Notes: generated by a model not told the origin, from the letters alone. Positions 16,324 to 25,261 are shown, numbered from the stretch's first letter. The stretch is 32,003 bases of DNA from Komagataeibacter melaceti (GCF_003403295.1 NZ_QUWV01000166.1:1-32003), one strand, 5' to 3'. Translations and numbers: made by a program.

Positions 16324-17556
16324 TTACAGCCCCACTTTTTCTTGCTCGCCCAGATGGCGCAGGAAGTCGCCCAGCGTGCGGATCTGTGCCGTGTGGTCGA
16401 GTATGTAATAGGCAAAGGCCAGCGCCCCCGCGCGGCAGGCCCCGCGCTGGCGTGGGTCGGCAATGACATCGAAATCCGCCGTGTGGGCATAGCCGATGAT
16501 GCGGCGGATGACCTCGGCCGCCGCGAAGCCCATGGTATCAGCCTCGATTTCCTCAAGGAAGGCAAGCTGCGCCGTATGCGCGGCGGGGCCATAGGCCAGT
16601 GGGCGCAATGTGCCAGCGGGTGGGGCCTCATCACGGTTCCATAGCGTCAGGAACTGCGCGTGAAAGCAGGTCCAGAACGCGGCGATGTCACGTATGGTGG
16701 CCGACCGTGCCGTGGCATCGGGCGTTGCGAAATAATGCAGCACCAGATTGCCGACAAACATGCCGCAATCAAACCCGATGGGGCCGTACAGGGCGAATTC
16801 GCCATCTATCACGCGGGTATCATCGGCCTTGGTCATGATCGAGCCGGTATGCAGGTCCCCATGCAGCAGCGCCTGCGGCTGTGACAGGAAGCGTCGGCGC
16901 AGGTTCTCGACCGCAAGCAGCGTGGGCGCGCTGGAGCGGATGTCCAGCACCAGTGGCGTCAGTTCCGGTTCATCCCAGTTATTGCGCGGGTGATCGCGGT
17001 ACGGATGATCGAAGACGAGATCGAGCGTGATGCGTGTCAGCGTGACATTGCGTGCGAAATCGCGTCGGGCGGCGAAAACATCCTCGAACGGCAGGGCAAG
17101 CAGCGATGTGCCGAAGGTCGCGTGGGCGATGAAGGTGCCGATGCGCGGCGCGACATCGGGCCAGTCCACCCCGCGCATGAGGGCACTGCGGTACACCGTA
17201 TGGCCGGACAGGCTTTCCACGATCAGGACATGCAGTACGGGGTCGAAATGCAGAAATTCCGTGGTCAGCCCGCCCACCAGCGGCCGGACCGCGCGCAGCC
17301 ATTCACTCTCGAAATACGTGCGGTCCAGTGGCATCTTCCATGTCGGGTCCACACGGACATAGGGCAGCGACTGCTTGAGGCAGACCTCGCCCGTCGGGCC
17401 GCCCACGATGAAGACATTGTTCAGGTTGCCATCGCTGACCTCATGCACCCGCCACAGGTCAGGTGTGCCGCCAAGGCGCCCGGCCACCACCGGCACGCCC
17501 GAGATCAGGCTGCGGATGCCTGCCGCGTCCAGCGTGTGATAGGTGCTTTCGGTCAT
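16324..17556 (-). CDS. mtnK: S-methyl-5-thioribose kinase
   Basis: MtnK phosphorylates methylthioribose in methionine salvage from polyamine and SAM by-products. The protein is 410 residues, in the family range. It has the choline-kinase-like fold signatures: DGNLNNVFIV near residue 40, VCLKQSLPYVR (ATP-side lysine), the catalytic HGDLHTGSIM near residue 230, and VIDGEFALYGPIGFD (metal-binding Asp/Glu). The ATG at 17556 follows a GGAAAA site; an ATG at 17574 is an alternative. The rest of the salvage pathway (mtnA and others) is not in the window. It is divergent from bfr. Confidence 0.93.
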   Translation of the reverse strand: MTESTYHTLDAAGIRSLISGVPVVAGRLGGTPDLWRVHEVSDGNLNNVFIVGGPTGEVCLKQSLPYVRVDPTWKMPLDRTYFESEWLRAVRPLVGGLTTEFLHFDPVLHVLIVESLSGHTVYRSALMRGVDWPDVAPRIGTFIAHATFGTSLLALPFEDVFAARRDFARNVTLTRITLDLVFDHPYRDHPRNNWDEPELTPLVLDIRSSAPTLLAVENLRRRFLSQPQALLHGDLHTGSIMTKADDTRVIDGEFALYGPIGFDCGMFVGNLVLHYFATPDATARSATIRDIAAFWTCFHAQFLTLWNRDEAPPAGTLRPLAYGPAAHTAQLAFLEEIEADTMGFAAAEVIRRIIGYAHTADFDVIADPRQRGACRAGALAFAYYILDHTAQIRTLGDFLRHLGEQEKVGL

Positions 17557-17714
17557 GTCGTTTTTTCCAGCCATGCGCCGTGGTGGCCGCCCGTGGCGCA
17601 ACCGGGGTACGGTTGCGCAGGAACGGTGGATATGCGACGCTTCCGTATATTTGTCCCGCGGAGGATTATACACGAATCCGGAGTGGCAAAAAGGCAGGTT
17701 TAGGAACGACAGTC

Positions 17715-18200
17715 ATGATCAAAGATCCGAAGGTCATTGAACATCTCAACACCCAGCTTACGAACGAGCTGACGGCCATCAACCAGTATTACCTGCATGC
17801 CCGCACCCTGCGCCACTGGGGCGTGACCCTGCTGGGCAAGAAGGAATACGAGGAATCCATCGAGGAAATGCGCCACGCCGACTGGCTGATCGAGCGCATC
17901 CTGTATCTGGGTGGCCTGCCCAACGTCCAGCGCTACAACCAGATCCTGGTGGGCGAGAATGTTGAGGAAATCCTCAAATGCGACCTGAAGCTGGAAGAAA
18001 AGGCGATCGGTGACCTGCGTGAAGGCATCGCCTATTGTGAAAGCGTGCGCGATTACGTCTCGCGTGATCTGCTGCTCAAGATCCTGGTGAATGAGGAAGA
18101 GCATGAAGACTTCCTTGACCGCCAGTTCGACCTGATCAAGCAGATCGGCATTGAACGCTACATCAAGCTCAACTCCGCCCCCGCGCCGGACCAGGAATAA
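17715..18200 (+). CDS. bfr: Bacterioferritin
   Basis: A haem-containing iron-storage protein that assembles into a 24-mer. The 161-residue product keeps every key residue at its classical number: diiron ligands Glu18, Glu51, His54, Glu94, Glu127 and His130, and the haem-ligating Met52. It should therefore have both ferroxidase and haem functions. The ATG at 17715 follows an AGGA site. It is followed by a strong terminator. The convergent unknown gene beyond it, and fur, suggest an iron-related neighbourhood. Confidence 0.97.
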   Translation: MIKDPKVIEHLNTQLTNELTAINQYYLHARTLRHWGVTLLGKKEYEESIEEMRHADWLIERILYLGGLPNVQRYNQILVGENVEEILKCDLKLEEKAIGDLREGIAYCESVRDYVSRDLLLKILVNEEEHEDFLDRQFDLIKQIGIERYIKLNSAPAPDQE

Positions 18201-18250
18201 CCTTTCCGGCATCTGCCGGTTGCGGCAGGTATCTTAATACCATCATGCAC

Positions 18251-18284
18251 GGGGCCGGATCATTTTCCGGCCCCGTTGTTTTTT
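18251..18284 (+). terminator. Rho-independent terminator after bfr
   Basis: A perfect 8-base-pair stem GGGGCCGG (18251-18258) / CCGGCCCC (18267-18274) with an 8-base loop is followed by GTTGTTTTTT. It lies about 50 bases beyond the bfr stop and just before the stop of the convergent gene. Confidence 0.93.
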
Positions 18285-18927
18285 ATGCCCCATGGGCATG
18301 CGGGGCAGCCCCGCTGTTGGGCCACATGATGCGGGCCGCCGCCATGTCGGCATCGCGCCAGCGCATTGCCGCAAGGCAGCCCGCGCCCACGGGCTGCGTG
18401 TGCGTCACCGGTACGGATGTGGGGTTTGTGCCGACACTTTCACTCCGTTGCCCCTGCGTCCAGCGCAGGCGCGGCACGGGCGCGCGGCCCGCGGTTTCGG
18501 TATTCATGCTCCGGCGCGGAAGCCAGTAGCCCGCGCCGGCCATGCAGGCCCCAAGCTGGGTAATGGCGGCGGCAAAGGGCGAGAGCACGTGATGATGCGC
18601 GAAAATGGGCCGCAACATGCTGCGTACCTCCGCCTCGCGCCCTTCCTGCGCGGCGGCGGCAGCAGCAAGGAAGCGGTTTTCCGTACGGGTCAGCCGGGTT
18701 GCGTTACAGATCGCCACATCCACCGGATCGCACTGATATGTCCGCAGTCGCGTCAGCGCCATGTTGAAGGCGCGGGCGACAATGGCGAAATCCGCCCGGA
18801 AACAGGGCAAGGCCCATCCCGGCATGGCGGATGTTGCGCCGCCGCCACTCAGGCGACGTACGCACCAGACCAGCAGGCGTTCGCTGCACGAGAGATCATT
18901 CATGAAAACTGTCGTGTCGGTCATCAT
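18283..18927 (-). CDS. Protein of unknown function with a Fur-box promoter
   Basis: I do not recognise this protein of up to 214 residues. It is Ala/Arg-rich and lacks a clear signal peptide. It has a moderately hydrophobic stretch (FAAAITQLGACMAGAGYW, about residues 117-134) and a His run in the middle (FAHHHVL). Several cysteines are scattered in the N-terminal half (SCSERLLVWC, LPCF, QCD, IC). The C-terminal third has low complexity and is less gene-like. Starts at 18927, 18924 and 18903 are all possible, and none has a strong ribosome site. A well-formed promoter with a Fur-box-like sequence in its spacer lies just upstream, which suggests iron repression. It lies between bfr and fur. Confidence 0.6.
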   Translation of the reverse strand: MMTDTTVFMNDLSCSERLLVWCVRRLSGGGATSAMPGWALPCFRADFAIVARAFNMALTRLRTYQCDPVDVAICNATRLTRTENRFLAAAAAAQEGREAEVRSMLRPIFAHHHVLSPFAAAITQLGACMAGAGYWLPRRSMNTETAGRAPVPRLRWTQGQRSESVGTNPTSVPVTHTQPVGAGCLAAMRWRDADMAAARIMWPNSGAAPHAHGA

Positions 18928-18974
18928 CCGATCGGGCCATGGCGTGGCCCGCTCCCTGTTGTGTCAGTGAGACC

Positions 18975-19003
18975 GTATTAATGAGAAGGATTATCAATTG
19001 CAA
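18975..19003 (-). promoter_or_regulatory. Minus-strand promoter with embedded Fur-box-like site
   Basis: On the minus strand, TTGCAA (19003-18998) and TAATAC (18980-18975) are separated by exactly 17 bases. The spacer holds, on the plus strand, TGAGAAGGATTATCA (18982-18996). This matches the 7-1-7 Fur consensus TGATAATNATTATCA at 12 of the 14 specified positions. Fur binding here would block RNA polymerase for the minus-strand gene. It lies about 80 bases before the fur start, so it could also autoregulate fur. Confidence 0.65.
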
Positions 19004-19074
19004 TTAAAATCGCCATGGCGGCCCATATATCCCTACTGGACCCCGGCAGACTGTTTGGATTACGTTACATCGCA

Positions 19075-19518
19075 ATGAAAGATGTGACCTGCCCCGATTC
19101 TCCGCTTGCGGATCTGTGCCGTCAGCGTGGCCTGAAGCTGACCGGCCAGCGCCGCACCATTGCGTTTGTCCTGTCCGATAGCGACGACCACCCGGATGTG
19201 GAGGAGCTTTACCGCCGCGCCGTGGCGGTGGACCCGCGCATCTCCATTGCCACGGTGTACCGCACCGTCCGCCTGTTTGAGGAAAATGGAATCCTCCAGC
19301 GCCGCGACTTCGGCGGGGGCCGCGCGCGCTATGAGGTGGCGGATGGGGAACACAGCGATCACTATCATCTGATCGACGCCAGCACCGGCAAGGTGATCGA
19401 ATTCGAAAATGCCGAACTGAACGCGCTGCTGGACAGCATCGTGCGTGAAAAGGGCTACGACCTGGTCACCACGCGCCTGTCCATTGTCGGGCGCAGGAAG
19501 GCGGGCGGGGAAGACTGA
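19075..19518 (+). CDS. fur: Ferric uptake regulator, Fur family
   Basis: A metal-sensing DNA-binding repressor of 147 residues. The N-terminal winged helix includes LTGQRRTIAFVL and ISIATVYRTVRLFEENGIL (recognition helix). The dimerisation domain carries the metal-site segment GEHSDHYHLIDASTGKVIEF. The two CxxC pairs of E. coli Fur are absent, as is usual for alphaproteobacterial Fur/Mur proteins. Some of these respond to manganese, so the true metal is open. The ATG at 19075 (MKDVTCPDSP) fits the family; an earlier ATG at 19015 is in frame but unlikely. A Fur-box-like site lies in the divergent promoter region upstream. Confidence 0.93.
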   Translation: MKDVTCPDSPLADLCRQRGLKLTGQRRTIAFVLSDSDDHPDVEELYRRAVAVDPRISIATVYRTVRLFEENGILQRRDFGGGRARYEVADGEHSDHYHLIDASTGKVIEFENAELNALLDSIVREKGYDLVTTRLSIVGRRKAGGED

Positions 19519-19576
19519 TCCCCGCCATATGACAGGGCACGGCCGCCCTGCCCTGCCCCGCTGCTGCGGGCATGTA

Positions 19577-19924
19577 TCAGCCCTGTTCTTCCGGTGGGGC
19601 CATCCAGTTGGGGTGGCGTCGCTCGATCCATTCCAGCATCCGTGCGCTGACCCGGCGCAGGAACGGCACGTCCTCGGCCAGCAGGATGATGCCCAGCGGC
19701 AGCATCCACAGCCCCAGTATGGGCAGGAAGCCCAGAATCCCACCCACAACCAGCGCGCTGCCCAGAATTCCGCGTAACCATATATGCCCCGGCTGAAGCA
19801 GCCAGCGCATGGCCTGCTCGCCACGCGCTGGCAACCGCCTGAGCAACCGCTCCAGCCGCTGGCGGCGCAGGTGTTCGGCCTGGGCAGGCACTACGGACGG
19901 GGTGGTGGTCGTGGGATCGTTCAT
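19577..19924 (-). CDS. Small membrane protein, PGPGW-like
   Basis: A 115-residue protein with a basic Arg-rich N-terminal region (residues 15-40) and a hydrophobic hairpin (about 50-85, GILGSALVVGGILGFLPILGLWMLPLGIILLAEDVP). The hydrophobic pair resembles the small PGPGW-type putative transmembrane proteins, but the match is by eye and weak. The function is unknown. It is convergent with fur, with about 58 bases between them, and probably monocistronic. Confidence 0.7.
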   Translation of the reverse strand: MNDPTTTTPSVVPAQAEHLRRQRLERLLRRLPARGEQAMRWLLQPGHIWLRGILGSALVVGGILGFLPILGLWMLPLGIILLAEDVPFLRRVSARMLEWIERRHPNWMAPPEEQG

Positions 19925-20187
19925 GTTCAGGACATGGGGTGGCCGTCATCATGCCGCAATAGGCGTGCATGAGCATGAGCGGACCCGATGCCGGTCATGG
20001 CTGTGCGGGATGCAGGCATCCCGTTCCCTGCTCTGGCGTTGGGGCTGTGTATATTCCATCTTTCCCGGCGCGGGACACCATGCGCGGGTCTGGCGGAACG
20101 GGTTTGCGGGTGGACGCCCCGTAGGCCTGCTTGTATGGGAATTTGTCAGAATATACGTTTTTTCGTGCTATATTTCAGGAGCAGTAG

Positions 20188-21852
20188 ATGCCCAGCATAA
20201 GCCCTTTTGCCGGTAAGCCGGTCGATCCGGACCGTCTTGTCAACATTGATGCCCTGCTTGACGCCTACTATACCCGCAAGCCCGACCCGGCTGTCGCGGC
20301 GCAGCGTGTGGCGTTTGGCACATCGGGGCATCGGGGGTCATCACTGAGCACCAGCTTCAATGAGAACCATATCCTCGCGATCACCCAGGCCATCTGTGAC
20401 TATCGCAAGCGCGCGGGCATCGGGGGGCCGCTTTTCATCGGGATCGACACGCATGCCCTGTCGCGTCCCGCGCTGAAATCCGCGCTGGAGGTCTTTGCCG
20501 CCAACGGGGTGGAAACCCGCATCGACGAGAAGGATGGCTATACCCCCACCCCTGTCATTTCGCATGCGATCCTGACCTATAACCGTGACCGCAGTAGCGC
20601 GCTGGCCGATGGCGTGGTGATTACCCCATCGCACAACCCGCCCGAGGATGGCGGCTTCAAATACAACCCCACCCATGGCGGCCCCGCCGATACCGACATC
20701 ACCAAGGTGGTGGAAGCGGCGGCGAATGACTACATCGCCAGAAATATGGAGGGTGTGAAGCGCGTCCCGTATGAAACGGCTCTCGCCTCCCCCACCGTGC
20801 AGCGCCATGACTACATCACACCCTATGTAGCGGATCTGGGTGCGGTGGTGGATATGGACATCATCCGTGACAGTAGCATTTCCATCGGGATCGACCCGCT
20901 GGGCGGGGCCGCGGTTGATTACTGGCAGCCGATCATTGATCGCTACGGCATCAACGCCACCGTGGTCAGCACGGAGGTCGATCCGACCTTCCGCTTCATG
21001 ACGGCGGACTGGGATGGCAAGATCCGCATGGATTGTTCCTCTCCCTACGCCATGGCGCGTCTGGTGGGCATGAAGGACCGCTTCGACATCGCCTTCGCCA
21101 ATGATACCGATGCCGACCGGCACGGCATCGTGTCGGGTCAGTACGGGCTCATGAACCCCAACCACTACCTGGCCACCGCCATCGAGTACCTGTTCAACCA
21201 CCGTGAGAGCTGGGGCGCGAATGCGGGCGTCGGCAAGACGGTGGTCAGCAGCAGCATGATTGACCGCGTGGCCAAGGAGCTTGGCCGCAGGCTGGTGGAG
21301 GTGCCGGTCGGCTTCAAATGGTTCGTGGATGGGTTGTATAGCGGCACGCTCGGCTTCGGGGGTGAGGAAAGTGCCGGTGCCTCCTTCCTGCGGCGCGATG
21401 GCACCGTCTGGACCACGGACAAGGACGGCATCATCCTTGGCCTGCTTGCGGCCGAAATCACGGCCCGCACCGGCCAGACCCCGGGCGCAGCCTATGCGGC
21501 CATGACCGGCCGCCTTGGCACGCCGTACTATGCGCGTATCGACGCCCCGGCCAATCCGGCGCAGAAGGCGCTGCTCAAAAATCTCTCCCCCGAGCAGATC
21601 GGCATTAGCGAACTGGCGGGTGAGCCGATCCTGAGCACCCTGACCCGTGCACCGGGTAATGACGCGCCGATCGGGGGGCTGAAGGTCAAGGCCAAGGATG
21701 GCTGGTTCGCCGCCCGTCCCTCCGGCACGGAAGATGTGTACAAGATCTATGCTGAAAGCTTCAAAAGCGAAGCGCACCTGAAAATGATCCAGACCGAGGC
21801 GCAGGACGCGATTTCTGCCCTGTTTGCCCGGGCGGAAAAACAACACGCCTGA
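20188..21852 (+). CDS. pgm: Phosphoglucomutase (alpha-D-glucose type)
   Basis: It interconverts glucose-1-phosphate and glucose-6-phosphate, feeding UDP-glucose, glycogen or cellulose synthesis. The 554-residue protein has the four family landmarks. These are the N-terminal FGTSGHRG, the phosphoserine loop TPSHNPPEDGG near residue 147, the metal loop NDTDADRHG near 309, and the phosphate-binding ARPSGTEDVYKIYAESF near 510. The GGEESAGASF sugar-binding loop is also present. The ATG at 20188 follows an AGGAG ribosome site. In cellulose-making acetic acid bacteria this enzyme supplies the UDP-glucose precursor, a general inference here. Confidence 0.97.
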   Translation: MPSISPFAGKPVDPDRLVNIDALLDAYYTRKPDPAVAAQRVAFGTSGHRGSSLSTSFNENHILAITQAICDYRKRAGIGGPLFIGIDTHALSRPALKSALEVFAANGVETRIDEKDGYTPTPVISHAILTYNRDRSSALADGVVITPSHNPPEDGGFKYNPTHGGPADTDITKVVEAAANDYIARNMEGVKRVPYETALASPTVQRHDYITPYVADLGAVVDMDIIRDSSISIGIDPLGGAAVDYWQPIIDRYGINATVVSTEVDPTFRFMTADWDGKIRMDCSSPYAMARLVGMKDRFDIAFANDTDADRHGIVSGQYGLMNPNHYLATAIEYLFNHRESWGANAGVGKTVVSSSMIDRVAKELGRRLVEVPVGFKWFVDGLYSGTLGFGGEESAGASFLRRDGTVWTTDKDGIILGLLAAEITARTGQTPGAAYAAMTGRLGTPYYARIDAPANPAQKALLKNLSPEQIGISELAGEPILSTLTRAPGNDAPIGGLKVKAKDGWFAARPSGTEDVYKIYAESFKSEAHLKMIQTEAQDAISALFARAEKQHA

Positions 21853-22430
21853 GTTCGCGTAACTGTTTTCGGCCAGCATGCCGCCCGATGCCCGTTCAGG
21901 CATAATCGTGAAGAGTAAAACCCGCGTTTTTTCTTCCGATCGGGCGGCGGATGCGTCACTATCGACACCATAGCCCAAAGAGGAGGCCGTTATGCGTTAC
22001 CTCATCGACCAGACACGCGAGGGATTTGGCGTCGCGATGCTGCTCGGCATGCTGGCTGTTGAGCGTTTTTTCCGAAAGCAGGCTGTCCGCTGAGAGCGGG
22101 CACGTTATACGGATACGCACTGGATGGAATACCCTTTCTTCCAGCACCGTTACCGCAGGTGTGAGCGGATGCGCGAAATGACGCAGGCCGGGCTGCTGGT
22201 CCGGCGTTGTCCGGTCCTTGTGCGGCGTTGCGGCATAATGCGGCGGCTGACCCCGCGTGAGGGCCAGACTGGCTGGCGCGGGGAAAACCAGTGCTGGACC
22301 CTGCGCGGGTAGCACGGCCTGAACGGCCATGCTGGCATCTATTCCCTATATTTGAAAAATGAGCCTGTCACCGTTGGTAGATCGGGGTTCGCCAGCCCGC
22401 GTGAGTGCGGGACTGGCAAACCTGCCGCCA
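21853..22430. other. 578-base intergenic region between pgm and dhaKL
   Basis: Apart from the 33-codon candidate at 21992-22093, I see only a weak 62-codon frame (22124-22312, Arg/Cys-rich, no good ribosome site). An imperfect inverted repeat, GCCAGCCCGC with GCGGGACTGGC, lies near 22390-22416 between pgm and the convergent dhaKL stop. There is no T tract, so its role as a terminator is unproven. No RNA gene was recognised. Confidence 0.5.
21992..22093 (+). CDS. Candidate 33-residue small protein
   Basis: The ATG at 21992 is preceded by a textbook AGGAGG (21981-21986) with 5-base spacing. The frame reads MRYLIDQTREGFG, a short hydrophobic centre (VAMLLGMLAV), then a basic tail (ERFFRKQAVR) before TGA. 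It could be a membrane-associated small protein. No homologue is recalled; the strength of the ribosome site is the main argument. Confidence 0.35.
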   Translation: MRYLIDQTREGFGVAMLLGMLAVERFFRKQAVR

Positions 22431-24065
22431 TCAGGCCTGCGCCAGTCCTTCCAGCAGGCGGGCCACGGCTTCCGCACCGGGGTCGGGCACGTCGCGTACA
22501 TGCTCACTGGGCACATAGGCGGCGCGACCGGCGCGGGCGCTGTGCATTGTGGTGGTTGAATCCGCCCCCCTACGCGCGGCAGCGGCTACCTGCTGCAGCG
22601 TGCCGCCTTCGGCCAGGGTTTCAAGGGCCGGGTAGAGTGCGTCGATCATGGTGCGATCACCCGGTTTCGCGCCGCCATAATCCATCATATGCGCAAGCCC
22701 GTCGCGCAGGGCCTGCCGCCATGACTGCGTGCTGCGTCCGGCAGCCGAGAACATGATGGCGAACAGCACCCCGCTCGACCCGCCCGCATGCTGGGTCAGG
22801 ATGTTGCCGATTGTGGTCATGAGCTGGTGCGGCTCATTCATGGGCAGGCGGTCAAGGACGGCGGTGATGTCACGCGCCGCCCCGGCGAAGGTGGAACCGG
22901 CGTCGCCATCGCCAATCCGGCCATCCAGTTCATTAAGTGGGGCCTCATTGGCGATCAGCACCTTCGCACCCCGTTCCAGCAATGCGCGCACCACCGGGTT
23001 GTCTGTCGGCGGATAGGGAAAGGCATCGGGCATGTCGGGCATGGGTATGATGGCGGGCTGGCCCATCGGGGCCATGCCCGGCCATGCATGCGGCTGCACG
23101 GGGGCCTCCAGTGCTGCGGTAACGGTCTCGTCCAGCCCGATCAGCGTCAGGGAGAAACCATTCATGTCCAGTGCGGTCATGAGGGGCGCAGGCCCGATCA
23201 CATGCGACACGTGGCGGGCCAGCGGCACATGGCTGAAGGCGTGCAGCAGCAGCGCCATCTCGACCTCCGGCACGCAGCCAAGGTTGTTCAGCAGCACGGC
23301 AAAGCGGGTGCCGGGCGCATCCGTGGGCAGGCTGGCTTCCAGCGTTCCGGCGGCCTGGCGCATCAGTTCGTCCGCCCCCGCAAGGGCGATGCGCTGCGCC
23401 CCGGGTTCGCCATGGATACCCAGCCCCAGTTCCGCCTGATCGGCCCCCAGCCGGCTACTGCGTCCCGGTTCGTAGGGATTGCAGTCTTCCAGCGCCAGGC
23501 CGATGGTGTACATGCGTTTGGTGGCCGTGCGCACGAATTCGGCAACGCGGGCCAGCGGCCAGCCCTGCGTTGCGCCATACCCCGCCAGTTTATGGGCCAG
23601 TACCGTGCCCGCCACGCCGCGTGGGGTGGTGGAATCCGGTAGTGCGACATCATCACCCACGATGACCATTTCGACCTGCCGGCCCAGTGCGCGGGCGCGT
23701 TCGGCCGCAAGGCCGAAGTTCAGCCGGTCGCCGGTATAGTTCTTGACCACCAGCAGGCACCCCGCCTGCCCTGTCGTGGCAAGGATGGCGGCAAGGATCG
23801 CATCGACACAGGGCGAGGCAAACAGTGCGCCGCACACCGCCGCCGTAAGCATCCCCCTGCCCACGAACCCCGCATGAGCCGGTTCATGCCCCGAACCGCC
23901 ACCGGAAATGACCGAGACCTGAGCAGGGTCCGGTGTGCGCTGCATGATGACGCAGGTATCGGGATAGCCATCCAGCCGGCACAAGTGCTGCCCCGCGGCG
24001 GAGCGCAGGAAGCCGTCCAGGGCTTCGGTTACGATTGTCTCGCGCGTGTTGAAAAAACGCTTCAT
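22431..24065 (-). CDS. ATP-dependent dihydroxyacetone kinase (fused DhaK-DhaL)
   Basis: It phosphorylates dihydroxyacetone to DHAP with ATP, bringing glycerol-derived dihydroxyacetone into central metabolism. The 544-residue chain joins two domains. The K domain (about residues 1-330) has ISGGGSGHEPAHAGFVG and ELGLGIHGEPG, whose His binds dihydroxyacetone covalently. The L domain (about 360-544) has DGRIGDGDAGSTFAGAA, the Mg-ATP aspartates. This is the ATP type, not the PTS-coupled split DhaKLM. The ATG at 24065 (MKRFFNTRETIV) follows GGGAGAAG; the frame upstream is not family-like. It probably shares a transcript with the MIP channel gene 124 bases upstream. Confidence 0.94.
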   Translation of the reverse strand: MKRFFNTRETIVTEALDGFLRSAAGQHLCRLDGYPDTCVIMQRTPDPAQVSVISGGGSGHEPAHAGFVGRGMLTAAVCGALFASPCVDAILAAILATTGQAGCLLVVKNYTGDRLNFGLAAERARALGRQVEMVIVGDDVALPDSTTPRGVAGTVLAHKLAGYGATQGWPLARVAEFVRTATKRMYTIGLALEDCNPYEPGRSSRLGADQAELGLGIHGEPGAQRIALAGADELMRQAAGTLEASLPTDAPGTRFAVLLNNLGCVPEVEMALLLHAFSHVPLARHVSHVIGPAPLMTALDMNGFSLTLIGLDETVTAALEAPVQPHAWPGMAPMGQPAIIPMPDMPDAFPYPPTDNPVVRALLERGAKVLIANEAPLNELDGRIGDGDAGSTFAGAARDITAVLDRLPMNEPHQLMTTIGNILTQHAGGSSGVLFAIMFSAAGRSTQSWRQALRDGLAHMMDYGGAKPGDRTMIDALYPALETLAEGGTLQQVAAAARRGADSTTTMHSARAGRAAYVPSEHVRDVPDPGAEAVARLLEGLAQA

Positions 24066-24189
24066 TCTTATGTCTTCTCCCCTGGTGCCATGGCCATGCA
24101 TGGCGGCAGGGCGAATATGGCGGTTAATCAGTTTCAGATAAAACAACGGAGTATGTCACGCACGGGTTGCGCCGCACGCGGGTCGCCCG

Positions 24190-25119
24190 TCAGCCTGCCC
24201 CGGTATCAGGCGGCATGTGGCTGGCGTCATGCGGGGTGACGGTCTTGCGGTGCGGGTCATCGAGTGAGGGCACGCGGCCATGATGGCCAAAATTGACCAG
24301 CCGTGCTTCCAGCAGGTGCAGCTTGCCCAGCAGGTTCATGCGAATGGCCATGACAGCAAGGGAAGCCCCGGCAAACGGCCCCACGACATAAATCCACAGC
24401 CCCGTCCACTGCCCCGCGAACAGGGCGGGCGCGAGCGTGCGTGCGAAGTTGACGCTGTTGCCCGAAAGCCATGCCGTAATCGGGTTCATGATCAGGAAGA
24501 ACAGCCCGCCCGACCATGGTGTGATGAACTTCCAGCGCGGGTGTGCGGCCAGCCAGTACAGCATGGCGATCAGCGCGGCGGTCACGAACATTTCAGACCA
24601 CATGGCCCACCAGATGGAAATCTGCCCATAGGGCACGGTCGCGCCATAGCGCACCGACACCGCCATGTTCCCCCACCATGCCACCAGCCTGCCCGCCTCG
24701 TACACTACGGTCGTGCCAAGGAATGCGCCAATGACCTGCGCGATCATGTAATTGAACGCATCAATCCCGCCAATGCGTTTGGCCAGTGAAAACGCCAGCG
24801 TGACGGAGGGGTTGATATGTGCGCCGCTGACCTTGCCAAACGGCGTCATGGCCGCAGCCGTGCCGGACAGGCCGAAAAACAGGCCGCACAGAGCGGTCTG
24901 TACATAGGGATGGTGTTGCAGCGGGGCCGCAAACGGACTGCCGGAAGCTGTCAGCAGGATGACCGCGCTCAGCCCCAGAATCATGAGGATGGCGGTGGCG
25001 ATCGTCTCACAGAAATACAGTTTCCAGTGGAACGGGTTGTGCGGGTGCGGGTCGCCTGCCAGCGGGCGGTCATGCACATGGATATGCAGGTAAGGCAGGT
25101 GCAGGTGTGGCAGGCGCAT
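24190..25119 (-). CDS. MIP-family channel (aquaglyceroporin-like) with altered NPA motifs
   Basis: A predicted six-helix membrane channel for water, glycerol or related small solutes, 309 residues. The first pore motif reads GAHINPSVTLAFS (NPS instead of NPA). The second reads GNSVNFARTLAPALF (NFA instead of NPA, with the following Arg kept). The N-terminus is unusually His-rich (HLHLPYLHIHVHD, residues 5-17), and the C-terminal tail also contains several His. The ATG at 25119 follows an AGGA site. Its partner gene encodes dihydroxyacetone kinase, suggesting dihydroxyacetone or glycerol entry. The altered motifs leave the substrate open. Confidence 0.88.
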   Translation of the reverse strand: MRLPHLHLPYLHIHVHDRPLAGDPHPHNPFHWKLYFCETIATAILMILGLSAVILLTASGSPFAAPLQHHPYVQTALCGLFFGLSGTAAAMTPFGKVSGAHINPSVTLAFSLAKRIGGIDAFNYMIAQVIGAFLGTTVVYEAGRLVAWWGNMAVSVRYGATVPYGQISIWWAMWSEMFVTAALIAMLYWLAAHPRWKFITPWSGGLFFLIMNPITAWLSGNSVNFARTLAPALFAGQWTGLWIYVVGPFAGASLAVMAIRMNLLGKLHLLEARLVNFGHHGRVPSLDDPHRKTVTPHDASHMPPDTGAG

Positions 25120-25261
25120 GGCCGGTATCCTCGTTTTTGCTACGTAGGGTCCGGCACATGGCAGGGAATGGGGCTATCTCCCGGTGCGGGCCGGCGGTTT
25201 CCGGGACCATAGCAGCCCCCGCACCGGCCGGGTCCGGTTTTGGCACAATCCAGTCATGCCA

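Noticed and set aside
20341-21978. 545-codon minus-strand frame antisense to pgm
   Set aside because: The plus strand is clearly phosphoglucomutase with all four catalytic motifs; the reverse frame has no recognisable domain.
22124-22312. 62-codon plus-strand frame in the pgm-dhaKL gap
   Set aside because: It has no ribosome site and an odd Arg/Cys-rich composition. It is mentioned in the intergenic entry but not called.
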